Shown here one piece after another: positions 8,414-16,841 of a stretch of 64,000 bases of DNA. Position numbers and translations under genes: made by a program. Origin of the DNA: Mycolicibacterium chitae (lineage in GTDB: Bacteria > Actinomycetota > Actinomycetes > Mycobacteriales > Mycobacteriaceae); NCBI RefSeq assembly GCF_900637205.1, contig NZ_LR134355.1, positions 4,650,001 to 4,714,000 on the forward strand. The letters are read 5' to 3'. The notes under the pieces are model-generated. The model was not told where the DNA came from and did not search any database. It was given only the letters and a program-made list of their open reading frames with translations. The number at the start of each line of letters is the position of its first letter. The first letter of the stretch is position 1.

Positions 8414-9045
8414 GATCCGTCCAGCATCGCTTGCATCTGGGCGATCTCGGCCTGCTGGGCGTCGATGATGGTCTGCGCCAGCGCCTTGGCGTCCACGTTG
8501 GCGCCGCCGGCCAGTTCGTCCTCGGCCATCTCGACGGCACCCTCGTGGTGGGCGATCATCGACTCCAGCCACAGCGTGTCGAACTCGGGGCCGCTGAGGC
8601 CCTCCAACTTGGTCATGGTGGCCTCGTCGACCATGCCGGCCATCTGGGAGTGGTCGACGTGCCCGGAGTCGTCCCCATGCCCGTCATGGGAGTCCTCGGG
8701 GTTCTCCTTCCACTGCACCAGGAACGCCTTCATGGTGTTGATCTCGGGTTCCTGCGCGCCGGCGATCTGGTCGGCCAGCGCGAGCAGTTCGGGGTCGGTG
8801 CTGCGCTCGGGCACCAGCGCCGACAGCTCCAGCGCCTGCTCGTGGTGCGGAATCATGTTGGTGGCGAAGGCAATATCTTCGGAGTTGAAGCCGGCGGGCT
8901 CGCCGGTGACGGTGATCGTCTCCTCGGTCTGCGCGTGGTCGGCGTGACCGTTGTCGGTCGCGGTGTCGGAGGAATTGCTACACGCGGTCATGAAGATGGC
9001 GGTCGCGAGGGCCGCCAAGACGGCGAAAAGACGGGTGCGGGTCAT
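8410..9045 (-). CDS. DUF305 family copper-linked lipoprotein
   Basis: A 211-residue exported protein. Residues 1-22 are a lipoprotein signal ending in a lipobox-like 'FMTAC' (Cys22). The mature part is rich in His, Met, Asp and Glu and holds two copies of the DUF305 His-His-Glu core, NMIPHHEQAL and SMIAHHEGAV, plus a His/Asp loop (DSHDGHGDDSGHVDHSQM) that could bind metal. DUF305 proteins are ferritin-like helical proteins often found beside copper or silver resistance genes; the exact role is not established. It is the first gene of the ricR operon, which places it in copper defence at the cell surface. Confidence 0.85.
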   Translation of the reverse strand: MTRTRLFAVLAALATAIFMTACSNSSDTATDNGHADHAQTEETITVTGEPAGFNSEDIAFATNMIPHHEQALELSALVPERSTDPELLALADQIAGAQEPEINTMKAFLVQWKENPEDSHDGHGDDSGHVDHSQMAGMVDEATMTKLEGLSGPEFDTLWLESMIAHHEGAVEMAEDELAGGANVDAKALAQTIIDAQQAEIAQMQAMLDGS

Positions 9046-9061
9046 GAACCCCACCGTACCG

Positions 9062-9080
9062 CATACCCCCAGAGGGTATG
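9062..9080. promoter_or_regulatory. Putative RicR operator
   Basis: A perfect inverted repeat CATACCC-N5-GGGTATG, 17 bases upstream of the DUF305 start and 48 bases upstream of ilvD. TACCC/GGGTA arms are the hallmark of CsoR/RicR operators in mycobacteria as I recall them. Position in the promoter of the ricR operon supports copper-responsive autoregulation. Whether ilvD is also affected is open. Confidence 0.75.
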
Positions 9081-9127
9081 GGGAAATGATTTGGGCCGAG
9101 ATTGCCCGGCGGTCCATACTGGCAGGC

Positions 9128-10831
9128 ATGCCCTCAGATGCCCAGCCTGACATCAAGCCCAGAAGTCGCGACGTCACCGATGGCCTGGAGAAGGCCGCCG
9201 CCCGCGGGATGCTGCGCGCGGTAGGCATGGGTGACGACGACTGGGTCAAGCCGCAGATCGGCGTCGCGTCGTCGTGGAACGAGATCACGCCGTGCAACCT
9301 GTCGCTGGACCGCCTGGCCAAGGTGGTCAAGGAGGGCGTGCACGAGGCCGGCGGCTACCCCATGGAGTTCGGCACCATCTCGGTGTCCGACGGCATCTCC
9401 ATGGGCCACGAGGGGATGCACTTCTCCCTGGTCAGCCGCGAGATCATCGCCGACTCGGTGGAGACGGTCATGCAGGCCGAACGCCTGGACGGTTCGGTGC
9501 TGCTGGCCGGCTGCGACAAGTCGCTGCCCGGGATGCTGATGGCCGCCGCCCGGCTAGACCTGGCGAGTGTGTTCCTCTACGCCGGCTCGATCATGCCGGG
9601 CCGCGCCAAGCTGTCCGACGGCAGCGAGAAGGACGTCACGATCATCGACGCCTTCGAGGCCGTCGGCGCGTGCTCGCGCGGGTTGATGAGCCGCGAGGAC
9701 GTCGACGCCATCGAGCGCGCGATCTGCCCCGGCGAGGGCGCCTGCGGCGGCATGTACACCGCCAACACCATGGCCAGCGCCGCCGAGGCGCTCGGCATGT
9801 CGCTGCCCGGGTCGGCCGCGCCGCCGGCCCCCGACCGGCGTCGGGACGGCTTCGCCAAGCAGAGCGGGATCGCCGTCGTCGAGTTGTTGCGCCGCGGCAT
9901 CACCGCCCGCGACATCCTGACCAAGGAGGCCTTCGAGAACGCGATCGCGGTGGTGATGGCGTTCGGCGGTTCCACCAACGCGGTGCTGCACCTGCTGGCC
10001 ATCGCCTACGAGGCCGGGGTGAAGCTGACGCTGGAGGACTTCACCCGGGTGGGCAACAAGGTGCCGCACCTGGCCGACGTGAAGCCGTTCGGCGCGTACG
10101 TGATGAACGACGTCGACAAGATCGGCGGCGTGCCGGTGGTGATGAAGGCGCTGCTGGATGCGGGCCTGCTGCACGGCGATTGCCTGACCGTCACCGGGAA
10201 GACCATGGCCGAGAACCTCGCCCACATCGCGCCGCCGGATCCCGACGGCAAGGTGCTGCGCGCGCTGGCCGAGCCCATCCACCCGACCGGCGGCATCACG
10301 ATCCTGCACGGGTCGCTGGCGCCGGAGGGCGCGGTGGTCAAGTCGGCCGGCTTCGACTCCGACGTGTTCGAGGGCACCGCAAGGGTTTTCGAGCGTGAGC
10401 GCGCCGCGCTGGATGCGCTCGAGGACGGCACCATCACCGCCGGCGACGTGGTCGTCATCCGCTACGAGGGCCCCAAGGGCGGGCCGGGCATGCGCGAGAT
10501 GCTGGCCATCACCGGTGCCATCAAGGGCGCCGGGTTGGGCAAGGACGTGCTGCTGATGACCGACGGCCGGTTCTCCGGCGGGACCACCGGTCTGTGCGTG
10601 GGCCACGTGGCGCCCGAGGCCGTCGACGGCGGGCCGATCGCGTTCCTGCGCGACGGCGACCGGATCCGTCTCGACGTCGGCCAGGGCACCCTGGACGTGC
10701 TGGTCGACGCCGACGAGTTCTCCTCCCGCAAGGGCGATTTCGAGCCGCTGCCGCCGCGCTACACCACCGGTGTGCTGGCCAAGTACACCAAGCTGGTGGG
10801 CTCGGCCGCCGTGGGCGCGGTCTGCACGTAG
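9128..10831 (+). CDS. ilvD: Dihydroxy-acid dehydratase
   Basis: A 567-residue Fe-S enzyme of valine, leucine, isoleucine and CoA biosynthesis that dehydrates dihydroxy-acids to 2-keto acids. It matches recalled Rv0189c almost throughout (DIKPRSRDVTDGLEKAAARG at the N-terminus; PPRYTTGV...AVGAVC at the end). Cluster ligands lie in CDKSLPGM and CPGEGACGGMYTANTM; the active-site region is GRFSGGTTGLCVGH. ATG 9128 leaves eight residues before the conserved start. It is transcribed away from the copper operon and converges on a membrane-protein gene after a 217-base spacer. Confidence 0.96.
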   Translation: MPSDAQPDIKPRSRDVTDGLEKAAARGMLRAVGMGDDDWVKPQIGVASSWNEITPCNLSLDRLAKVVKEGVHEAGGYPMEFGTISVSDGISMGHEGMHFSLVSREIIADSVETVMQAERLDGSVLLAGCDKSLPGMLMAAARLDLASVFLYAGSIMPGRAKLSDGSEKDVTIIDAFEAVGACSRGLMSREDVDAIERAICPGEGACGGMYTANTMASAAEALGMSLPGSAAPPAPDRRRDGFAKQSGIAVVELLRRGITARDILTKEAFENAIAVVMAFGGSTNAVLHLLAIAYEAGVKLTLEDFTRVGNKVPHLADVKPFGAYVMNDVDKIGGVPVVMKALLDAGLLHGDCLTVTGKTMAENLAHIAPPDPDGKVLRALAEPIHPTGGITILHGSLAPEGAVVKSAGFDSDVFEGTARVFERERAALDALEDGTITAGDVVVIRYEGPKGGPGMREMLAITGAIKGAGLGKDVLLMTDGRFSGGTTGLCVGHVAPEAVDGGPIAFLRDGDRIRLDVGQGTLDVLVDADEFSSRKGDFEPLPPRYTTGVLAKYTKLVGSAAVGAVCT

Positions 10832-11048
10832 CTGCGAGGACTGCCGGCGCCTCGGTGGGGCTGCCGACGGTTCGATGCGCGCGGTGAGTCGCAGGGGCGC
10901 ATCTTGAGTCCCAGGGGTCACATCCGCCCCTGTTAGGACGGGGTGGTTCGGCTGGCGCGCGTCAGCACTTGATGACGGTAATCAACAGGAGTACCAGTCC
11001 CCTCCCGGGGCCCGTGGGGCCGGCGTTACGCAAGTAACCCAGTGACGC
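10832..11048. other. Intergenic spacer between convergent ilvD and membrane-protein gene
   Basis: No convincing ORF. It contains several G/C-rich tracts and a small hairpin GTTAC-GCAA-GTAAC (11025-11038) close to the end of the minus-strand gene. A terminator role is plausible but weak. Confidence 0.4.
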
Positions 11049-12443
11049 CTATGCGTCGGGCCGCACGATGCGGGCCGGCGCCGGTTCCTCCGGTGCCTTG
11101 GTGGGCACGACGATCGCCGGAGCGGGCTGCTCGGCCGGTGCGGGCTGCACCGGAGCCGGCTGCACCGGAGCGGGCTGCGCGGGGGCAGGCTCCGCGGCGC
11201 GCACCGCCTTGACGGGACGCCGCACCCGCTGCCGCGGTGCCAGGACGGCAATTACCAAGGCCGCCAGGGCCAGTGCCGCCAGCGCCACGTCGAAGGTGCT
11301 GGTGATCTGCTGCACCAGGGTATTGCCGAAGACCTCGCTGGGCTCGCCCGGGCCCAGCGGTTCCACCCGCGGCACCAACACCACGCCGACCACCAGCCGG
11401 CACACCGTGGCGGCGAACAGGCCGACGAACGCCGAGATCATCAGCCGTCCCGGCGCGCCCCGGCCCGCGCTGTTGATGAACAGCCACAGCGCGAGCACCG
11501 CGGTCAGCAGGTCGAAGGCCATCAGCGCGGTGCCGTTGTACGGCGGCGACGGCAGATCCAGCACCCCGGACAGCGTGACGTCGGCGATGCGCAGCACGGC
11601 CGTGCCGAAGCACCACACGGCGATCAGCAGCAGCCCCTTGCGGGCCGCGCCGCGCCAGGCCGCCGCGGGCTGGCGCGTCCCGAATACGGCTGCGGCAGCG
11701 ATGATTGCGGCCGCCGCGGCCCAGGCCAAGAAGCCTTCGAAGCCGACACCCGAGGTCCCGGTGGTCTGCGCGATCCCCCGGAAGGCGTCCAGGTCGCGGC
11801 CGACCGGCAGCACCCACACGAGGACGCCGGCGACCAGCGCCGAGGCCCCGAGCAGGACCGTCGCCAGCCGCGCCTCGAGGTACGTCGAGCGCAGCCAGCG
11901 ATACCCGATCACCACCGGGATCACGGCCACCAGCGCGTAGAGCGTCGCGGTGATGGCCGTCGCTAGGTTGGCCGTGCCGACGTCCGGATCGCCGATCCCG
12001 GGCAGCACGAACCGGGTGCGCCAGTACAGGTTGAACACCGAGGCGGCCACGCCCAGGACCAGCGACACGATCGCCAGGCGTTGCACCACAGCGCCTTTGA
12101 TTGCCGGGGCCGCGGCCAGCAGAGCGCCCGCAACGCCCACCCAGGCGCCGGGACCGACGCCCGGCGGGATCGACGCCGAACCGCCGTAGCGGACCGCCTG
12201 CACCACGGCGAACAGCACGAAGCCCAGCACCACAACGAAATACGGTGCGGTGAGCGCCAGCCGCAACCGCGGGATCGTCAACGCCGTGACCGCCATCGCC
12301 GTCGCCACGACGAGGACCAGCCACACCCAGCCCGGGGTCCCGGGGATGCCGAGGCCGGCGTGGATGTTCCACGGCAGCAGCAGACCCAGGATCAGCAGGA
12401 CCGCGGCGGTGACTCGTATGGGTGCGGTGGCGTTGTCTGTCAC
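11049..12443 (-). CDS. Polytopic membrane protein with Pro/Ala-rich cytoplasmic tail
   Basis: A 464-residue protein with about 10-12 hydrophobic segments spanning residues ~8-395, then a basic stretch (APRQRVRRPVKAVR) and a low-complexity tail built from repeated 'QPAPV' units, probably on the cytoplasmic side. No transporter motif is recognised. The GTG start at 12443 lies 13 bases after the stop of the upstream cell-surface gene, so the two form an operon. Co-expression suggests the two proteins work together in the envelope. Mycobacteria carry several long membrane proteins of this style with unknown function; I do not assign one. Confidence 0.75.
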   Translation of the reverse strand: MTDNATAPIRVTAAVLLILGLLLPWNIHAGLGIPGTPGWVWLVLVVATAMAVTALTIPRLRLALTAPYFVVVLGFVLFAVVQAVRYGGSASIPPGVGPGAWVGVAGALLAAAPAIKGAVVQRLAIVSLVLGVAASVFNLYWRTRFVLPGIGDPDVGTANLATAITATLYALVAVIPVVIGYRWLRSTYLEARLATVLLGASALVAGVLVWVLPVGRDLDAFRGIAQTTGTSGVGFEGFLAWAAAAAIIAAAAVFGTRQPAAAWRGAARKGLLLIAVWCFGTAVLRIADVTLSGVLDLPSPPYNGTALMAFDLLTAVLALWLFINSAGRGAPGRLMISAFVGLFAATVCRLVVGVVLVPRVEPLGPGEPSEVFGNTLVQQITSTFDVALAALALAALVIAVLAPRQRVRRPVKAVRAAEPAPAQPAPVQPAPVQPAPAEQPAPAIVVPTKAPEEPAPARIVRPDA

Positions 12444-12456
12444 GGGATCTCGCTCG

Positions 12457-14802
12457 CTATTCGTCCTCGGAGCCCAGCGACCCACCGCCGAAGGAGGGCA
12501 TCTCGACGGTGGTCGGGACCGTCACGGCGGGCACCTCGACCGTGGCGGGGGCGCGTTCCACAGGCGGCTGGGTCACGGGCGCCTGGGTGACCGCCGGCGC
12601 GGTTTCCGGTGCGGGGGCCACGGTGGGGAGCGTCACCTCCGGTTGCGGTTCGGGGACGACGGGTTCAGGCGCGACCGGCTCGGGTGCCACGGGCTCGGGC
12701 GCCACCGTCCGGGTGGGCACCTGAGTCTGGGTCGGCTCTTGCGTCTGAGTGGGCACCTGCGTCGGCGTCGGGGTGGGCGTCTCGACCTCGACACTCGGCT
12801 CTTCTGTCGGAGTGGGTTCCGGCGCAGTCCGTTCCGGGCTCGGCGCCGAGGTGGTCGTGGCGCTCGGCTCGGGGCTGGACTCGGGACTTGTCGAAGGGCT
12901 CGGCGACGGACTCGTCGTCGCGTCCGGGTCGGCACTGGTCGTCGCGTCCGGATCGGCGCTGGGCTCCGTCGTCTCGGTCGTGGATTCCGGGCTCGGGATG
13001 GTCCCGTCCGGATCGGTGACCTCCTCGGCGGTGGCCTCCTCGGCGGCGTCGGTGACCGGCTTGTCCGGGGCGGGCTCGGCCTTCTCCAGCGTCGCCGCGT
13101 CGGGATCGAGGAGCATCTCGCTGAGCACCTTCGGTGTCTCCGCGGCATCGGTCGCACCGGGCAGCGTGTCGATCAACCCGGTCCCCGGCGGTAGCTCCTG
13201 GGCCCTGACCAGCGTGGTCTTGCCGGTGTCGAACAGCGACGGCGGGATCACGTTGGCCGCGGTCCCGGACGTCGTGCTGAACAGCGCGCCCTGATCCTTG
13301 GGCACCACCGCGAGCACGCCGACGTCGTCGAGGCTGCGATCGAGCACCGACGGCACCGCCGCGTCGAACGGGATGAACTGCGGCAGGTTGGCCAGGAAGT
13401 TCAGCAGCTCGATCATCGAGATGACCGAGAAGTCCGGGATCAGCCGGGTGGCGAAATCGGCGAAACTCGGGAATGTCGGGGTGATCCCGGGGTTCAGCGG
13501 CGGCGCCGGGAGGTTGGGCACCGGAATGTTGGGCAGCGCGGGGGCGGCAGCATTGGCCAGACCGACGGTGCCGTCCTTGTAGACGTTGACCATCGCCGGT
13601 GCGGCCTGCACCGCCTGGGTGGCGCCGTCGCGGGTGGAGCTGAGCATCCGCATCTCGAAGGTCCGGACCTCGTTGGTGGTTCCGGGGGGCGGAAGCTGTT
13701 CGATCATCGTCCAGTTGGGCCCGTCGGGCTGCGCGCCCTGCCCGGGCGCGACGGGAAATGCCTTGCCCGGCACGGCGTCCTCCTGCAAGCGGATGGCCTG
13801 CTGGCTCGCGGTGGGCTGGACGGTGACGGCGAGGCTGACGGCCAGCGTGGCGAATCCGATCACCGCCAGCGAGCCGACGGAGCTGCCGATCAGCATCTGC
13901 CGGCGACGCACCTCGATATCGGGTTCGGCCTCGTCGGCGGAGTCGTCCCCGTAGGGCTGGTCGTACTCGTCGTAGAGGTCGTCGTAGGCCGCGCCGGGAT
14001 CGGTGAGATCGACCGCGTCCTCGTCGCCCGCCTGCGAATAAGCCAACTGCTGGCCCACGACGGTGTCGTGTTCCAGCGGTGTGGCCGCGGTCTGCGGATC
14101 CTGCGGCACCACGGGCGCGGCCATGGTGGCGTCCTGCGGCACCGACAGCGCGGCGCCGGCCCGGGTCTGGTCCTGGGCGACCCCGGCCAGGGCGGCCCCG
14201 CGGGCCAGCGCGAACTCCGAGTCGTCCGGGAAGCGCAACGGCACCGGCGAGGTCTCGATCACCTCGGCGGGCAGGCCATCGTCGTCGAGGGAACCCATCA
14301 CGATGACGCCGGTGGCCTCGCCGGGCTCGGTGGCCAACCGCTGCAACAGGGTTCGGTACGCCGCGTCGGCGTCACCGGCGGCAATGGTCTCGACGGCGAT
14401 CTGCGAGGTGGCCCCGGTGGCGTCGACCATCGACAGCGCAACGGTCTGGCCGTCGTTGACCAGGGTTGCCACGGGGTCCGCGCCGGCCAGCGTGCGCACG
14501 GCCGCGGTGGCGGCCTCCTGGATAGGGACGACGGCCACGTTGGTCAGGTTCGCCTCGGCCAGCGCGTTGACCAGCTCGGTCGCCTGATCGGCGTCGGAGC
14601 TGCACAGCGTGGTGCCGACGAGGTCGTGGCCCGCGCCGGTGAGCGCCGACGCGGTGGCGGTCAGGGTCGAAACCACCGCGGACAGCGGCTCGGTGGCCAG
14701 GTCGATCTCGAGCTGGTCGATGGTGGCGTTCGGCGCCGCGGCGTCGAGCAACGCGACCCGCGCCTCGGCGGGGTCGACGAAAACCCCAAGCGTGACGTTC
14801 AT
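12457..14802 (-). CDS. Membrane-anchored protein with cytosolic DUF7159-like domain and Pro/Thr-rich exterior tail
   Basis: A 781-residue protein in three parts. Residues 1-210 are a soluble domain starting MNVTLGVFVDPAEARVALLD, resembling the N-terminal domain I recall as DUF7159 in mycobacterial proteins, with strand-loop patterns like an actin/Hsp70-type fold. Residues ~210-300 are acidic and disordered. A single helix (~303-328, LIGSSVGSLAVIGFATLAVS) follows a basic RRR flank, giving N-in topology. The outer part has a short domain (~350-560), then about 200 residues of Pro/Thr/Ser/Glu-rich repeats. It is the first gene of an operon with the polytopic membrane protein. The topology suggests a wall-spanning or glycosylated tail; function is unknown. 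Confidence 0.75.
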   Translation of the reverse strand: MNVTLGVFVDPAEARVALLDAAAPNATIDQLEIDLATEPLSAVVSTLTATASALTGAGHDLVGTTLCSSDADQATELVNALAEANLTNVAVVPIQEAATAAVRTLAGADPVATLVNDGQTVALSMVDATGATSQIAVETIAAGDADAAYRTLLQRLATEPGEATGVIVMGSLDDDGLPAEVIETSPVPLRFPDDSEFALARGAALAGVAQDQTRAGAALSVPQDATMAAPVVPQDPQTAATPLEHDTVVGQQLAYSQAGDEDAVDLTDPGAAYDDLYDEYDQPYGDDSADEAEPDIEVRRRQMLIGSSVGSLAVIGFATLAVSLAVTVQPTASQQAIRLQEDAVPGKAFPVAPGQGAQPDGPNWTMIEQLPPPGTTNEVRTFEMRMLSSTRDGATQAVQAAPAMVNVYKDGTVGLANAAAPALPNIPVPNLPAPPLNPGITPTFPSFADFATRLIPDFSVISMIELLNFLANLPQFIPFDAAVPSVLDRSLDDVGVLAVVPKDQGALFSTTSGTAANVIPPSLFDTGKTTLVRAQELPPGTGLIDTLPGATDAAETPKVLSEMLLDPDAATLEKAEPAPDKPVTDAAEEATAEEVTDPDGTIPSPESTTETTEPSADPDATTSADPDATTSPSPSPSTSPESSPEPSATTTSAPSPERTAPEPTPTEEPSVEVETPTPTPTQVPTQTQEPTQTQVPTRTVAPEPVAPEPVAPEPVVPEPQPEVTLPTVAPAPETAPAVTQAPVTQPPVERAPATVEVPAVTVPTTVEMPSFGGGSLGSEDE

Positions 14803-14913
14803 GCAAGGCCCCTCTCAAACCGCGGCGCTCCCCCGTCCTGCCGCGGCGTAACTTCTCCTACTGTAGGACTTCGCTCGAGAGGTACCGATGGTTACCAAAG
14901 GGGCGTTCTGCCG

Positions 14914-15567
14914 TCAGCGAACCAGCGCGATGGCGAACCCGTCCCAGCCCTTGCCCCCGACGGTCTGCAGGGCTGCGGCGTCCAACCGCGGATGCCGGCC
15001 GATCTCCTCCAGCGTCTCGCGCACCGCGCGCGCCTGCGCGTCGTCGGCGGCGGGGTCCAGGATGCGACCGTTGCGGATGACGTTGTCGACGACGATCACG
15101 GTGCCCGGCCGGCCGAGGTCCAGCGCCCACTGCAGGTAGGCGAGGTTGTTCTCCTTGTCGGCGTCGATGAACACGAAGTCGAACTTGCCCGACAGCGTCG
15201 GCAGCGTGTCCAGGGCCGCGCCGACCACGATCTCCACCCGGTCGGCCATCCCGGCGCGCGCCAGGTTGGCCGCGGCCACCTCGGCGTGCCGTGGTTCGTA
15301 CTCGAGGGTGACGACGCTGCCCTCGGGCCCGACCGCACGGGCCAGGCAGATGGCGCTGTACCCGCCCAGGGTGCCGATCTCGAGCACGCGGCGCGCGCCC
15401 GACATGCGCACCAGCAGGCCGAGGAACTTCGCGGCCTGCGGGGTGACCTCGATGCTGGGCAGGCCGGCGGCGGTGCTGTCGGCCAGCGCGGCCGCCAGCG
15501 CCGGATCCTCGCCGAGGACCACCCGGTTCAGCAGTTCGTCGACTTCTTGCGGGGTCGGTGTGTTCAC
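14914..15567 (-). CDS. SAM-dependent O-methyltransferase (Rv0187-like)
   Basis: A 217-residue class I methyltransferase of the catechol/caffeoyl-CoA O-methyltransferase type. The SAM-binding motif is RVLEIGTLGGYSAICLA (residues ~60-76), the acidic loop is VVTLEYEP, and metal and substrate motifs are FDFVFIDADKENN and VIVVDNVIRNG. It corresponds to Rv0187 (220 aa), whose natural substrate is not settled. The GTG at 15567 is the start. The gene stands alone: the next gene upstream ends 24 bases away and could be co-transcribed. Confidence 0.9.
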   Translation of the reverse strand: MNTPTPQEVDELLNRVVLGEDPALAAALADSTAAGLPSIEVTPQAAKFLGLLVRMSGARRVLEIGTLGGYSAICLARAVGPEGSVVTLEYEPRHAEVAAANLARAGMADRVEIVVGAALDTLPTLSGKFDFVFIDADKENNLAYLQWALDLGRPGTVIVVDNVIRNGRILDPAADDAQARAVRETLEEIGRHPRLDAAALQTVGGKGWDGFAIALVR

Positions 15568-15591
15568 GCCGCCGAGGTTAGTCGGGACCGG

Positions 15592-16083
15592 TTAACGCAC
15601 CCCTTCCTTGGCATAGACCACCCGCAACACGTGCCCCACCTCCGGACCCATCACCACCTCGGCCAACGCGACGAACGTCGCGGTGAACTCGGGGCCGTGC
15701 GCGGGTTCGGCCGTGCTGAGGTGGTGGGAGATCTCGTGCAGCAGCACCAGTTCGCGCAGCGCCCAGCGCGATGTTTGCTCGGGGACGGCGATGGTGGCCG
15801 CCCCGTCGCTGATCTCGTAGTGGGCCGCGGTGCTGCCCCGCCGGGCCCGCACCGCCAGCGCCGCGACGGGTCCCCAGCGGTCCCGCACCGCCGGCATGGC
15901 CAGCACGTCGTCGACATAGCGCTGGACCGAGTCCACCGAGCTGAACCGGGCCTCGGGCGGCAGCGTCAGCGGTGTGCCGAAGAAGTCGATGGCCCGCGAA
16001 TGATGTTGCGCCGCACGGTCGAACATGGTGCGCACGAACTGTTCGGCCGCATAGACCTTGGACCGCTGAGCGTCGCGCGCCAT
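15592..16083 (-). CDS. TIGR04338-type putative zinc metallohydrolase (Rv0185-like)
   Basis: A 163-residue protein with a clear zinc-protease-like helix LVLLHEISHHLS (residues ~113-124, HExxH) and a downstream 'HGPEFTATFVAL' that could give a third ligand. Length and position match Rv0185 (169 aa). Proteins of this family are annotated as putative metallohydrolases; no substrate is known. The ATG overlaps the stop of the DUF2786 gene (ATGA), so the pair is coupled as in M. tuberculosis. Both short proteins are cytosolic by sequence. Confidence 0.85.
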   Translation of the reverse strand: MARDAQRSKVYAAEQFVRTMFDRAAQHHSRAIDFFGTPLTLPPEARFSSVDSVQRYVDDVLAMPAVRDRWGPVAALAVRARRGSTAAHYEISDGAATIAVPEQTSRWALRELVLLHEISHHLSTAEPAHGPEFTATFVALAEVVMGPEVGHVLRVVYAKEGVR

Positions 16084-16832
16084 CAGCGCTGCAGTTTGGT
16101 CCGCGCGCCCGGCAACTCGGGACTCGCACCCAGCCGGGCGTGCTTGCCCGCGCGGTCCCCGGCGCGGCGCGCCGCCGACGAGTACCCCGCCGAGGCCCGC
16201 GACGCCTGCCAGGTGCCCCGTGCCTTGGACGTGGCGCGGTAGTGGTCCTTGAGCTCGATCTCCTTGTTGCGCAGGGCGATCGCCGTCCCGGGGGCCTGCC
16301 GCTCGTCGCGGGCCGCCTCGCGCTGGGCCTCTTCGCGGGCCTGCGCGAGCCGCTGCCCGATGCGCGCCCCGAAGGCCAGCTGGAAGTTCAGCCGGGCGGT
16401 GATGGTCGGCGTCGGCCGGTGCGCGCCGGTGGCCAGGTAGGCGTCGCAGGTCCGGACCATCTGCACCACCAGGCTCGCGTACAGGGCGTGAGTGGCGTCG
16501 AGATCCTCGGCGAACCCGTAGGCATAGACGTAGGCCGAGTTCGAGGCCACGTCGCAGCGCACGTCGTTGGCCGCGGCGATCAGCGCGAACAGCTGCACAT
16601 AGGTCCGCAGCCCCTTGGTGCCGGCCTCGCCGATGGTGATGGTGCGCTGCGTCGGGGTCTGCGCCGCTTCGCGTTTGGCGGTGTGCGAACGCGCGACGGC
16701 CAGGTCGATCGAGGTGGCGGTGGCCAGCCGCTGCGCGGCGGCCATGAACGCCTCGGCCTCGTGGGTGTTGTCGGTGCCCTCGGCCTGGCGCAGCAGCGCG
16801 GCAATGCGGGCGAGCATCTTGTCGTCGGTCAT
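16083..16832 (-). CDS. DUF2786 domain protein (Rv0184-like)
   Basis: A 249-residue protein, the same length as Rv0184. The N-terminal ~45 residues (KMLARIAALLRQAEGTDNTH...AEAFMAAAQRLAT) are a classic DUF2786 helical motif. The rest is helical and becomes strongly basic at the C-terminus (residues ~190-249, with KARGTWQASRASAGYSSAAR), which could bind nucleic acid. Function is unknown. DUF2786 proteins often accompany metalloprotease-like SprT/HExxH genes, which fits the overlap with the TIGR04338 gene here. Confidence 0.85.
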   Translation of the reverse strand: MTDDKMLARIAALLRQAEGTDNTHEAEAFMAAAQRLATATSIDLAVARSHTAKREAAQTPTQRTITIGEAGTKGLRTYVQLFALIAAANDVRCDVASNSAYVYAYGFAEDLDATHALYASLVVQMVRTCDAYLATGAHRPTPTITARLNFQLAFGARIGQRLAQAREEAQREAARDERQAPGTAIALRNKEIELKDHYRATSKARGTWQASRASAGYSSAARRAGDRAGKHARLGASPELPGARTKLQR

Positions 16833-16841
16833 GGCTGGAGG

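Noticed and set aside
10982..11048. Possible riboswitch or strong terminator after ilvD
   Set aside because: The G/C tracts can fold in many ways and only a weak five-base hairpin is specific; not enough for a call beyond an intergenic note.
14068..16242. A 724-codon plus-strand open frame
   Set aside because: It runs antisense across three well-supported minus-strand genes and their spacers. Long shadow frames are common at this GC content, and the product is a Arg/Gly/His-rich non-protein.
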